A stretch of DNA of 64,000 nt from Hymenobacter sp. CRA2 (GTDB lineage: Bacteria; Bacteroidota; Bacteroidia; Cytophagales; Hymenobacteraceae): NCBI RefSeq assembly GCF_002007105.1, contig NZ_MVBC01000002.1, forward strand, positions 496,001 through 560,000, read 5' to 3'. The stretch's first letter is position 1. Every line of letters begins with the position of its first letter. The notes beneath the pieces were generated by a model. That model was not told where the DNA came from, did no database searches, and was given only the letters and a program-made list of their open reading frames with translations. A program made the translations under genes and the position numbers. This document shows, one piece after another, positions 30,123 through 38,575 of the stretch.

Positions 30123-31526
30123 CTAGGGCCAGAGTAGCCGCGGCCCGTTGGTCATGTGCCACAGCGTATTGGCCGAAAGCACCAGGCAGCCGAGCACGAA
30201 CACGACGTACGCCGCAGCCACCGGCCAGCGCAGAAAAACGGTGCGCCAGTCGCGCGGCCAGAGGAAGCACACCACGGCGTAGAGCAGCAGGAATACGGGA
30301 ATGAAAAACCGGCATTCTACGGCCGTGGGAATAGACAGCGCGCACGGCCCCACCACTACCAGCAGCGCCAGCCACTGCAACGGCGTGAGGCGGCGGTGCC
30401 GGCGGTGGAGCAGCACCAACGCCGCCGCGAAGAGCACCGTGTAGTTCAGCACCGACAGCGGCAAGGTAGAGCCGTGCACCCGCGGCGCGTAGGGCGTGGC
30501 GTATTTTAGGTCGAAGCCGTTGAACGTGTGGCGGGCGTACAGGGCCAGCATATCGGCGGGGTAATGGCGCACGGCGGTGAAGTAGTGGCCGAAGTCGCGC
30601 AGGCCGTAGACGTACGAAATATGCTCCTGGTCCATGATGCGCTGCCCGATGGGGTCGACGTACATCACGCGCGGATCGGGGTACGCGGGGTCGATGGTGG
30701 TTTCATACTTCTGCACGGCCAGGCCCCAGGCCAGCTGCGACAGGTACAGACTCTGGGGCTTGGCGGGGTTTTTCCAGGCCAGCACCAGCGGCGTCCACTG
30801 CCCGAAGTGGCGCACATTGATGGCCAGCTGCGGTGCGCCCACCAGGGCCATACCAAGCAGAAAAGCGGCTACCCCGCGCCCAATCAGCGGCCAGGAGTAG
30901 CGACGGCGCGCCAGCCAGCTACCCGCTATCAGTAGCAGCCCGGCGCTGCCCACGTACACCGGGCGCATATTCACGGCGGCCATGCACAGCGCCCCCGCCA
31001 GCAGCAGCCATCCCGGCCGGGGGCCGCGGCGCAGCACCAGCAGCAGGGCTGCTAGCAGCAAAGTCAGCGACAGAAAATCGGAGAGCGGAAAATTGAAGTA
31101 GTCGCGCCAGAACAGAAAGCCTAGCCCGGCAAACGCCAGCCGGCGACGCCAGCTTAGGAGCTGCCCCCCTACCACAGCCTGCCACAGGCTCGGGCCTATC
31201 CAGCCAAACAACAAGGCCGCCAGCCCGGCCCCTACCACCCGCGAAAAGGTCAGCGGCTCGATGTGCGACACGTACGACGCCGCGCGCAGGGGAAACAGCA
31301 GCAGCGGCAGCAGGTAGCCGCGGATGGAGCTATCGAACGAAAGCAGATTGAAGCGCTTGGTTTCGTAGTAAAAGCGCCCGGTCAGTTCCCAGTAGATATT
31401 GGAATCGAAGTAAATGGCCTGATACGCCGTGCTGAACAGGTACAGCAGGTAGCCCAGCAGCAGGACGAGGGCGAGGCGGCGGACAGTGGCGGCGTCGGAA
31501 GCGCCGGGTGGGGCAAACAAGGACAT
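30123..31526 (-). CDS. Polytopic membrane protein, paralogue of the preceding gene
   Basis: 467 residues from ATG 31526; the frame is open 38 codons further but that part overlaps the divergent dinB start region and looks non-coding. Shares the LSWRRRLAFAGLGFLFWRDY block and the same order of hydrophobic segments with the neighbour downstream, 47 bp away. The loop YQAIYFDSNIYWELTGRFYY may carry the catalytic acidic residue. A recent tandem duplication seems likely. Confidence 0.68.
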   Translation of the reverse strand: MSLFAPPGASDAATVRRLALVLLLGYLLYLFSTAYQAIYFDSNIYWELTGRFYYETKRFNLLSFDSSIRGYLLPLLLFPLRAASYVSHIEPLTFSRVVGAGLAALLFGWIGPSLWQAVVGGQLLSWRRRLAFAGLGFLFWRDYFNFPLSDFLSLTLLLAALLLVLRRGPRPGWLLLAGALCMAAVNMRPVYVGSAGLLLIAGSWLARRRYSWPLIGRGVAAFLLGMALVGAPQLAINVRHFGQWTPLVLAWKNPAKPQSLYLSQLAWGLAVQKYETTIDPAYPDPRVMYVDPIGQRIMDQEHISYVYGLRDFGHYFTAVRHYPADMLALYARHTFNGFDLKYATPYAPRVHGSTLPLSVLNYTVLFAAALVLLHRRHRRLTPLQWLALLVVVGPCALSIPTAVECRFFIPVFLLLYAVVCFLWPRDWRTVFLRWPVAAAYVVFVLGCLVLSANTLWHMTNGPRLLWP

Positions 31527-31593
31527 TCTACCGCAAAGGTGTACCTTTTGGGCCGAGCTTACCCCAGGCTTCTGCTTTCCCACGCCGCTTTCC

Positions 31594-32160
31594 ATGAATA
31601 ACCGCCTGCACCTGCGCTTCGAGCAGCTTGAGCGCGCCACCGAACAACTTCTGCAAGACGCCGAGCGCCTCGGCGAGCGGGCTTACACCGCCCCGGCCGC
31701 GGGCCAATGGTCGGCGGCGCACGTGGTGCACCACTTGGCGGCGTCGGAAGTGGGCATCGGGCAGTATTTGCAGCACAAGCTGCTGGAGCAGGATCAGCTG
31801 CGCAAAGGCAACCTGGGCATGAAGCTGCGCGCGGCCCTGCTGCGGCTGATGCTGCGCCTGCCGGGCCTGAAGTTCAAGGCCCCGTCGCGGGTGGCGGCCC
31901 TCACTCCCACCGACACGCAGGAGCTGCCGCCTTTGGCCGACATGCGCCAGCAATGGGGCTCGACGCGGCGCCACCTGGAGCAGCTGCTCAACGAATTTCC
32001 CGGCCCGCTGCTGCACCGGGCCATCTTTAAGCACCCGCGCGTGGGCATGCTCACCATCGAACAGACACTGGACTTCATGCTCGACCACGTGCTGCACCAC
32101 CGCCAGCAGCTAGCCCGCATCAGCAAAGCCCTGAGCCAACCCACACCGGCCGCTAAATAG
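31594..32160 (+). CDS. DinB-family protein
   Basis: 188 residues from ATG 31594. Four-helix bundle with the metal-binding histidine pattern: AAHVVHHLAASE and DHVLHHRQQL. DinB/YfiT-like proteins use a metal for thiol-transfer or hydrolase reactions; substrate unknown. Divergent from the membrane-protein gene with 67 bp between starts. Confidence 0.83.
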   Translation: MNNRLHLRFEQLERATEQLLQDAERLGERAYTAPAAGQWSAAHVVHHLAASEVGIGQYLQHKLLEQDQLRKGNLGMKLRAALLRLMLRLPGLKFKAPSRVAALTPTDTQELPPLADMRQQWGSTRRHLEQLLNEFPGPLLHRAIFKHPRVGMLTIEQTLDFMLDHVLHHRQQLARISKALSQPTPAAK

Positions 32161-32167
32161 CTACGCG

Positions 32168-32226
32168 CCCCAAACGCCCACGGCCCGGCTGAGTACAGTG
32201 CTCAGCCGGGCCGTGGGCGTTTGGGG
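32168..32226. terminator. Very long hairpin between convergent genes
   Basis: A 27-bp stem beginning CCCCAAACGCCCACGGCCCG and ending TTTGGGG with a short loop separates dinB (plus) from the thioesterase gene (minus). Probably a bidirectional terminator, though no long T run is present. Confidence 0.75.
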
Positions 32227-32233
32227 CAGGTCG

Positions 32234-32683
32234 TTACTCGGCTTTTTTTCGCTCGATATCGGCATAGGTGCTGTGGCGCTCCAGCTTGCTCAACGCTTCG
32301 GCCAGCTCGGCGGGTGGCGTGGCCAGCTTGCGCTGGCGCAGGTCCAGCCACGCGCCGTCGACGGTGATGACGGCGGCTTCGCGGCCATCCTGCTTGTACA
32401 CCGTGTGCACGATGCGCCAGCGGCTGCCGTCGGGGCTCAGGCCGGCCAGCTGGGCCCCTACTTTGATGGTCTCGTTCGGGTTGACTTCCTTCAGAAAGCG
32501 CGTGTCCTCGCGGAACAGGATGGGGCCGATGCCGAGCTGGGCAAACTTGGCCAGCGGAAAGCCTTCGTCGGTCAGGAAATCGAGGCGCAGCTGGGCGGCG
32601 TAGTCGTTGTAGGCCGAGTGGCGCATGTGGCCGTTGGGGTCGAGGTCGGCCCAACGGATGGGGTACTGCTTGGCGTATTGCAT
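32234..32683 (-). CDS. Acyl-CoA thioesterase, hotdog fold
   Basis: 149 residues. IRWADLDPNGHMRHSAYNDY is the 4HBT active-site block with the catalytic aspartate in DLDPNGH. It hydrolyses acyl-CoA thioesters; chain-length preference is unknown. It ends close to the long hairpin. Confidence 0.86.
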   Translation of the reverse strand: MQYAKQYPIRWADLDPNGHMRHSAYNDYAAQLRLDFLTDEGFPLAKFAQLGIGPILFREDTRFLKEVNPNETIKVGAQLAGLSPDGSRWRIVHTVYKQDGREAAVITVDGAWLDLRQRKLATPPAELAEALSKLERHSTYADIERKKAE

Positions 32684-32755
32684 AAGGCGGGGTTGGCGAA
32701 GAATAAGCCCGGGCGGGGCCGCAAGGCGTCATAACCGCGGCCCGGGGCCGGATGT

Positions 32756-33484
32756 TTAGCCGATGCGGGTCAGGCGCACCAGAAACTGCTGCTGGTCGTC
32801 CTCGTCCACAAATTCCACTTCGTAGCCGGCCGCTTCGGCGTAATCCTGCACGATGGTGGGGTCGGCGAAAAGCCAGTGGAACATGGGGCCGGTCTGCTCC
32901 TGGTAGCTCATCTGGTACTCCACTTCGCCGTAGTACGGCCCGTTCAGATCGAACACCAACGCGCCGTCCTCGTCTTCGTAGAGGTAGCTGATATCGGAGC
33001 TGGTAGCCAGAATCTGCCCACCGGGATTGAGCAGGGGGTGCGCCAGCTGCAGGAATTTCTCCAGCCCCTCGAGCGTGCCCGTCAGGCCGAGGCCGTTCAT
33101 GAGCATCAGAATGGTGTCGTACCGCTCGTCGGTGCTGCGGGTGCTCAGCTCGAAGATGTCGTGGCGGGCTACTTCCTGCACGCCGCGCTGCTGCATCACC
33201 TGCACCGCCCCGGCCGATACGTCCACGGCCTTCACGCTGAAGCCGCGGTTTTGCAGCTCCAGGGCGTGCGCGCCGGCGCCGGCCCCGAGGTCGAGCACGC
33301 GGCCGCGGCACTCGTCGAGGGCAGCGCGCTCCAGCTCGGGCATTTCCCAGAGCGTGCGGAAAAAGTACTGCGCGGGCAGGGGCTCATCCTCGGCCACGTT
33401 GCTGTGCACGGTGATGGTGGCCTTGGCGTGGCCGCCGACGAAGTCGAGCAGCGCGGCGCCGATGGGGTCGAAGGTGTCAGACAT
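32756..33484 (-). CDS. SAM-dependent methyltransferase
   Basis: 242 residues. Motif I is VLDLGAGAGAHALELQNRGF, and the motif II acid is in VKAVDVSAGAV; ILMLMNGLGLTG and LLNPGGQILATSSD match motifs IV and V. Class I Rossmann methyltransferase; substrate unknown. 72 bp upstream of the thioesterase gene on the same strand. Confidence 0.86.
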   Translation of the reverse strand: MSDTFDPIGAALLDFVGGHAKATITVHSNVAEDEPLPAQYFFRTLWEMPELERAALDECRGRVLDLGAGAGAHALELQNRGFSVKAVDVSAGAVQVMQQRGVQEVARHDIFELSTRSTDERYDTILMLMNGLGLTGTLEGLEKFLQLAHPLLNPGGQILATSSDISYLYEDEDGALVFDLNGPYYGEVEYQMSYQEQTGPMFHWLFADPTIVQDYAEAAGYEVEFVDEDDQQQFLVRLTRIG

Positions 33485-33553
33485 GTTGGGTATCAGGAAT
33501 TGGGGAGGAGGCTACAGGTGAACCCGTTTTAGCCAAGGCCCACGGCCTCCTAC

Positions 33554-34003
33554 CTAGAAGCGGCGAATGAGTACTACGCCGATCAGCAGCAAAAGTACAC
33601 CGGCTATCCGGCCGGGCGACAGGCGCTGAATGGGCAGGCCAAACAGGCCGAAATGGTCGAAGAGCACCGACAGCAGCAGCTGCCCGGCAATGAGCAGCCC
33701 GAAGGTGAGAGCCACGCCCAGCCGCGGCGTGAGCAAAGTGACCGAACCCACGTAGCACGCCCCGATAACGCCGCCCAGCCACACCGAAGGCGGCTGCGTG
33801 CGCACGGCTTCGGGGATGCTGCTCAGGCGCATGCCGGCGGCCAGCGCGATGATGAGCAAGGTGAGCGAACCGACGATAAACGACGCAAATGCCGCCACTA
33901 CGGGGCCGTCGGTGGCGCGGGCCAGGCGGGAGTTCAGCGCGGCCTGCACGGGCAAGAGGGCGCCCATGCTCACGGCGAGCAGCATCAGCAGTAAACGATT
34001 CAT
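33554..34003 (-). CDS. YdcZ-type (DMT superfamily) transporter
   Basis: 149 residues with about five hydrophobic segments. The start MNRLLLMLLAVSMGALLPVQAALNSRLA and the end RIAGVLLLLIGVVLIRRF fit DUF606/YdcZ half-size transporters of the drug/metabolite superfamily, which act as dimers. Substrate unknown. Confidence 0.85.
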   Translation of the reverse strand: MNRLLLMLLAVSMGALLPVQAALNSRLARATDGPVVAAFASFIVGSLTLLIIALAAGMRLSSIPEAVRTQPPSVWLGGVIGACYVGSVTLLTPRLGVALTFGLLIAGQLLLSVLFDHFGLFGLPIQRLSPGRIAGVLLLLIGVVLIRRF

Positions 34004-34099
34004 GCGGAAGGTGGGAAACAGAAAAAACGCGCAAAGGTAGCCACAACTTCCCGCTTGCCCGTTGGGTTAAGCAGTTATTGGCTCAACCCTACTCCGCTG

Positions 34100-34273
34100 A
34101 TGGCTTCTTCCGCCTCTGCCCCACGCTACACCAAGGCCACGCTGCCCACCAAAGTCTGCGCCACCTGCGGGCGGCCGTTTGCCTGGCGTAAGAAATGGGC
34201 GCGGTGCTGGGACGAGGTAAAGTACTGCGGCGAAAAATGCCAGCGCACTAGACAAAAGCCTATTTCCAGCTAA
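34100..34273 (+). CDS. DUF2256 zinc-ribbon protein, with 3' end supplied by the integrated element
   Basis: 57 residues from ATG 34100. The DUF2256 core is complete: KVCATCGRPFAWRKKWARCW then DEVKYCGEKCQR, with four cysteines for a zinc ribbon. The tail TRQKPISS comes from the inserted element. The host's original tail, QRPKAPEAAS, is stranded at 44696-44730. The codons GAA AAA in the left copy are AT-ending, against GAG AAG in the right copy, which marks the point where element DNA starts. The gene is therefore still intact but chimeric. Function of DUF2256 is unknown. Confidence 0.9.
   Translation: MASSASAPRYTKATLPTKVCATCGRPFAWRKKWARCWDEVKYCGEKCQRTRQKPISS
34213..34245 (+). other. attL: left end of the integrated element
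   Basis: 33 bp near-identical to 44664-44696. The first 21 bases are exact in both (starts CGAGGTAAAGTACTGC, ends GGCGA); the last 12 differ at two synonymous third positions. It lies within codons of DUF2256. Confidence 0.9.
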
Positions 34274-34824
34274 ATTAAGCTGTTTTGCCCCCCTATCAAA
34301 GGAGCATGTATCAATTTTGAGCTTGGTTTGCTTCAAACAGGGGTATCAATGTTGCCCAGTGACCTAATTGAAGTCATTGCACTTTACAAGGATTTATATA
34401 GGCATTAGCAGAAACGGTAGAACATAAGGGAGTAGTATTGATACTCCTATTATGGTTGGCTTACTTTCAACTCCCTCTTGCCACCTGCCTTTAATCCGCC
34501 TCTTATAAGCTCACTGCTTGACTCTGATTCAGAAGGCGAGAAGTTGCAGCCCTCATGAGTTTGCTTTCAACCATGCCTTTTTCTGTGGCATTTGGTAAAG
34601 CTTATTCCTCCCAGCTTCTACTCATTCATTCCTGGCCCACAAAGTGCCCCCGGTACTCGACTCTCAAAACGAAGCCGGGGGCCTTTCTGGATGTAAGCTT
34701 CAATGCTGGCTCACTCATCATTTATAGCTATATTATTGAGAGAGCCACTAACTCAAAAGTCATGATCATGCTGAAATCATGGCGATGACTATACTCTAGA
34801 AGGCTAGTTCATTTGACCCTTTTA
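34274..34824. other. Element left-end region without a supported gene
   Basis: AT-rich. Holds a third, shorter copy of the repeat AGAACATAAGGGAG at 34419-34432, followed about 45 bp later by TTTCAACTCC as at the 40856 copy. A 77-codon frame at 34555-34788 lacks any recognisable feature. A terminator-like hairpin lies at 34646-34687. It may be a decayed copy of the secreted-protein gene region at 40856-41356. Confidence 0.5.
34646..34687 (+). terminator. Possible terminator in the element left end
   Basis: GCCCCCGG ... CCGGGGGC with a 21-nt loop and then CTTTC. GC-rich in an AT-rich setting. It could shield the element from DUF2256 transcription. Confidence 0.55.
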
Positions 34825-37296
34825 TTAGACAGTATTGATATGCACAGCAATCCTTTCTGCCTTTAGCTTTGCTAAACCATGATTACGGTGCCATTGTATT
34901 TGACGTGTGTGGGACCACATCAATTGAAAACCCTCTTCTTCAAAAATCTGGTATACCTCATCTACAATATTTGATTCAGCCCAAGTCTGAGCTAATGGAG
35001 AGCCAATTACAGTAGCAAGGTATCCACCAGGTTTTATAAGCGCTTTACTATTTCTAGCAAAAGCTCTCATATCACGCAAGTAGCTTTGTTTAGCTTTCAC
35101 AGGATTGTTTCTCCTTCTGCGAGCTCCAATCTCTTCCGCGTGATCATGATCAAAAGCTTCAGGGAATAACCAATAGTAAGGCAAGCGGTTGCCATACGTA
35201 TAGTCTACCATACACAAGTAAGGTGGTGAAGTAATGATCGCGTCAATTGAATTTGGCAAGATGCCAAGATCTTGCGCAGAAATAGTTTTAGCATCGAGCT
35301 GATGGACTTTAATCCTCTCAAATTCCGATTTAATTTCTTTGCCTTGTTGTTCTAATAGAGCATAAGCTCTTTCGGTAATTTGAATGTTCCTATGTATCTT
35401 ATTCACAAACAAGCTAATTGCATCTACATACTCAGGAGCACTGACTCCTTTTGGAAGAGGTGTATTATCAGCAAAATATGCAAAGTCTCTTCCCCTCCTT
35501 TCTGTCGAGGAATTAAGAATATCAGAAAAACATGTAGTCAAGAATAATTTGATATTATCGGACAAAGTAGAATCAATAAAACTTTTGATACGACTAAGTT
35601 CTTTTAATGTATCAGGATTATGCCACTTAACAATGTCTGCTCTCTTTGGATACAAAGACTTATCATGTTGTTTCTTTATAATATCCTTCGATATATTCTT
35701 TAGATATGCTATTTCTTCTGCGTTTAAATAACTAAACTTCGATTTCATAATCATATGAGACACAGAATTTACATCAGCAATGTGGACTTTACACCCTTGC
35801 TTGATGCACTCCATAGCCGTTACACCAGATCCGCCAAAAGGATCTAGTATGGTGTCTCCCTTCAAGCCAAGCGCAGCAATTAAGCTTGCAGGAATAGCAT
35901 GCACAAAGGTCGCTGGATATGAATGCACCAGTTCATTTTTACTTAACTTAAAATCCCAATTTTGAATACTATTCAGATTAGTTCTAATATCCTCAACTCT
36001 TTTAGTTGAAAGCTTATGCCACGGCTTGCTTTTTAACCACTTTTTCAATTCAACATTTACACACTCATTGATCTTCTTTGACAGAAGGTCACCAGAGGTT
36101 TCTTTAGGGATTAAAGTTTGCATCCAGTTTGGCAAATGCGAATGCTTTAACGCTGTAGCGCTAACCTTGAAGATCATTAGACATCCCGCAGGAAGAGGCA
36201 AAAGTAACGTATCTTCATTATATCTCCTCTTCTTAACAAAAACAAAGGGTTCAAAATGATTGCTTTTTAGATGGTCTTCAAGCCATTCTGAAAAAAGTGG
36301 ATTATTAATAATTCGCAACTCTGATTCATCCTCAATATTTATCTCTACTATCTTATGCGTATCAGCCAATAATCTATATTGCAAGACAAGGTCTTTAAGA
36401 CTCGTGCTAAAGTGTTGTCCATTTTTTTGATGAACGGACAGACCATTTTCTATATTCTCCATTAAATTCAAAAGCCCATCATCAGTATTAAAAATCAACG
36501 ATGTTCTTGAGAGACCATAATGTGTAAGCCTTCTGATTAAATGCTGCAAAAAAGCTTGTCTACCTAGCTCCTCTTCGGTAGAGTTGTAAAAACTTTTATA
36601 CATGCAATATCTATAATAAAGCCACTCTTGCACACACTTGTTATCCACTTTCTTTATATATGCGGGACTGCTAGTCTGATTAGCGAGCCACTCGACTAGT
36701 TTCAAAGGCAAGCTGCGATTTATTTTTATACCCATGTACATTGAAGCCCTTGTAACATTATCAATGTTATCAAGATCTAAAGTACCCTTAATAGCAAAAC
36801 CCCACTTTCCTTCACCTATTACTAATCTCGCAACTTCTTCAATATTGATAGCAATTCCAAACTGCTTAGAAACAGAAGAAGCTATTTTATTAAACCGTGG
36901 GAGCTGTGATGCGAATACAGGGATTGCATGGTTGATATTATCAGACTCTTTGTAACTAAGAATCCTATAAGATTCCAACTCATGGTCAAAGTCATTTAAG
37001 ACATATTCCATAGTGTGTGCAAAGGGAGGAGTGGCGATATCATGAAACAACGCAGCCAATACCAAATGCACTCTTTCAAATTCATTCAATTTAGCTATAT
37101 CAGCAAAGTAGTTCGCTAAATAAGCAACACTTATACAATGCTCCCACCTAGTAGGAGTGTTAAAATCCTTAAACTGAAAAGAATCTACATTAGACAAACG
37201 AACACCTCTCAATCTCAGAAATTCTGGAGACTTTATAAAAGGGATCAGCCATTCAGGTACACTGATTTGACCGTAAAGAGAGTCCGAGAATGTCAT
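34825..37296 (-). CDS. HD phosphohydrolase - DNA methyltransferase fusion
   Basis: 823 residues. N-terminal HD domain of the dNTPase/SAMHD1 type: R50-W-E-H53, then H85-D86 in LFHDIATPPFAHT, and the late aspartates in LDLDNIDNVTRASMYMG (about 174-189). Residues 190-440 are helical and unrecognised. The C-terminal half is an amino-methyltransferase: a lead-in HSYPATFVHAIPASLI (458-473), motif I LDPFGGSGVTA (484-494) and motif IV TSPPY (689-693), the order of beta-class N4-cytosine or N6-adenine enzymes. It would hydrolyse a nucleotide and methylate DNA in one chain. It is the last gene of the operon, 4 bp after the gene before it. No restriction nuclease is adjacent. I do not know this architecture by name. 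Confidence 0.85.
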   Translation of the reverse strand: MTFSDSLYGQISVPEWLIPFIKSPEFLRLRGVRLSNVDSFQFKDFNTPTRWEHCISVAYLANYFADIAKLNEFERVHLVLAALFHDIATPPFAHTMEYVLNDFDHELESYRILSYKESDNINHAIPVFASQLPRFNKIASSVSKQFGIAINIEEVARLVIGEGKWGFAIKGTLDLDNIDNVTRASMYMGIKINRSLPLKLVEWLANQTSSPAYIKKVDNKCVQEWLYYRYCMYKSFYNSTEEELGRQAFLQHLIRRLTHYGLSRTSLIFNTDDGLLNLMENIENGLSVHQKNGQHFSTSLKDLVLQYRLLADTHKIVEINIEDESELRIINNPLFSEWLEDHLKSNHFEPFVFVKKRRYNEDTLLLPLPAGCLMIFKVSATALKHSHLPNWMQTLIPKETSGDLLSKKINECVNVELKKWLKSKPWHKLSTKRVEDIRTNLNSIQNWDFKLSKNELVHSYPATFVHAIPASLIAALGLKGDTILDPFGGSGVTAMECIKQGCKVHIADVNSVSHMIMKSKFSYLNAEEIAYLKNISKDIIKKQHDKSLYPKRADIVKWHNPDTLKELSRIKSFIDSTLSDNIKLFLTTCFSDILNSSTERRGRDFAYFADNTPLPKGVSAPEYVDAISLFVNKIHRNIQITERAYALLEQQGKEIKSEFERIKVHQLDAKTISAQDLGILPNSIDAIITSPPYLCMVDYTYGNRLPYYWLFPEAFDHDHAEEIGARRRRNNPVKAKQSYLRDMRAFARNSKALIKPGGYLATVIGSPLAQTWAESNIVDEVYQIFEEEGFQLMWSHTRQIQWHRNHGLAKLKAERIAVHINTV

Positions 37297-37300
37297 TCCT

Positions 37301-38575
37301 TTATTGCTTGGAGCGGCCCCAATTTAACAAGAAGAGGCAAACTGTTATAAGTACCTCAGGTCCAAGAGCGCTTAAAAAGCTATGAACCTTATCAGTGAAT
37401 GTTGCTTTTGGTCCGAGTGCGTCAAGAGTCGTTGTAAGATACGCATATAGGCCATAGCATAGCACAAGCAATACCGTTGCAACAAGTAGACGCTTTATCC
37501 ACTTATTGGTAAAAAAGCCCTGAACGCTATCTTTAGCTGAGTAAAAGTCATAAACATAGCTTTTACCCAATGAAGAGCTCACATTATTCAAGCACTCATA
37601 GACTATTGAACTGGTTCTAGACGAAACATATATACCGGACTGCGGGTACTTAAATCCAATAGTTTGCGATTCAATAATAATTTCACTTAACCGCTTTTGA
37701 ACAACATTCTTAGAAAAGAACTCGGGATTAAGCTTTGCGGTTAACGCTATCAAATATAACTGCCATGGAATTCTAACATATTCATGCTTGCCAGCAAACC
37801 AGTACTCAAGGTTAATTTCTATGTGACTTTCAAAAGTTGCCAATGATGAGCTGAGCAAATCCGACAACAGCTTTTTAACAACCACTTCATGAGTGTTATT
37901 ATAATCATAAAACGACAAAGTATGCAAACCCAACACCACTATTGAGAATGTGTAGTGATCAACTACGCCTGAACTAACAATTTTCGAACATTCTTTTTGG
38001 ATAAAATTAATAGCATCTAAATCATACGACTTAATTGACAGCAAACCTTTTACCGCAAAGATTGTAGGAAGCAAGTACGTTGTAGCAGATTGCTGATTAG
38101 CCCCATAATAAGAATTGTCAAAGTAATCCCATCCGTTCAAATCGGCCTTAGAAGAAACCAGTTGGGTTAACAACTTTTTCTCAAAAGCCTCTTTTGAAGC
38201 TTGCCCCAACTTTACTCTTGATAAAGCAAATAATGTCTCACCTGTTTTTATTGTATTATTGTAATCACGAAGAAGATCATTCTGATTCGATGGACCCTTT
38301 TCTATCGAACGCCTTTTGTCTAGATATGATATTAACTTAGGAAGTTCCGCATTATGTGTTGAGTCATTGCTTTGTGCCAACACATATAGCGCTGCTGTTG
38401 TACCATGTATACCTCTTTGAGATCTTTCAAACTCTTGTAGGAGCTGGCCACATGCTCTAAGGTCTCTATCTACTGGGGTATTCAGTTCTTTACTCTGCTT
38501 CCCATTTTCAACTTGCTGATAAAACAAGTTAGCAATGGCTAGCTGAGATGAAGTTATATCAGATGCCTTGATCAT
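37301..38575 (-). CDS. Helical protein with two C-terminal membrane segments
   Basis: 424 residues, not recognised. Residues 1-340 are predicted alpha-helical; motifs such as LNGWDYFDNSYYGANQQSAT and repeated helix pairs recall alpha/alpha toroids of the prenyltransferase/terpene-cyclase type, but with low certainty. Two membrane segments follow: WIKRLLVATVLLVLCYGLYAY (about 355-378) and LGPEVLITVCLFLLNWG (about 404-420). It overlaps the gene before it by 17 bp and precedes the HD-methyltransferase gene by 4 bp. A membrane effector or anchor for the operon products is plausible, by analogy with other defence effectors; this is inference. Confidence 0.65.
   Translation of the reverse strand: MIKASDITSSQLAIANLFYQQVENGKQSKELNTPVDRDLRACGQLLQEFERSQRGIHGTTAALYVLAQSNDSTHNAELPKLISYLDKRRSIEKGPSNQNDLLRDYNNTIKTGETLFALSRVKLGQASKEAFEKKLLTQLVSSKADLNGWDYFDNSYYGANQQSATTYLLPTIFAVKGLLSIKSYDLDAINFIQKECSKIVSSGVVDHYTFSIVVLGLHTLSFYDYNNTHEVVVKKLLSDLLSSSLATFESHIEINLEYWFAGKHEYVRIPWQLYLIALTAKLNPEFFSKNVVQKRLSEIIIESQTIGFKYPQSGIYVSSRTSSIVYECLNNVSSSLGKSYVYDFYSAKDSVQGFFTNKWIKRLLVATVLLVLCYGLYAYLTTTLDALGPKATFTDKVHSFLSALGPEVLITVCLFLLNWGRSKQ

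Noticed and set aside
34555-34788. 77-codon frame in the element's left end
   Set aside because: No recognisable feature, and it spans a terminator-like hairpin.
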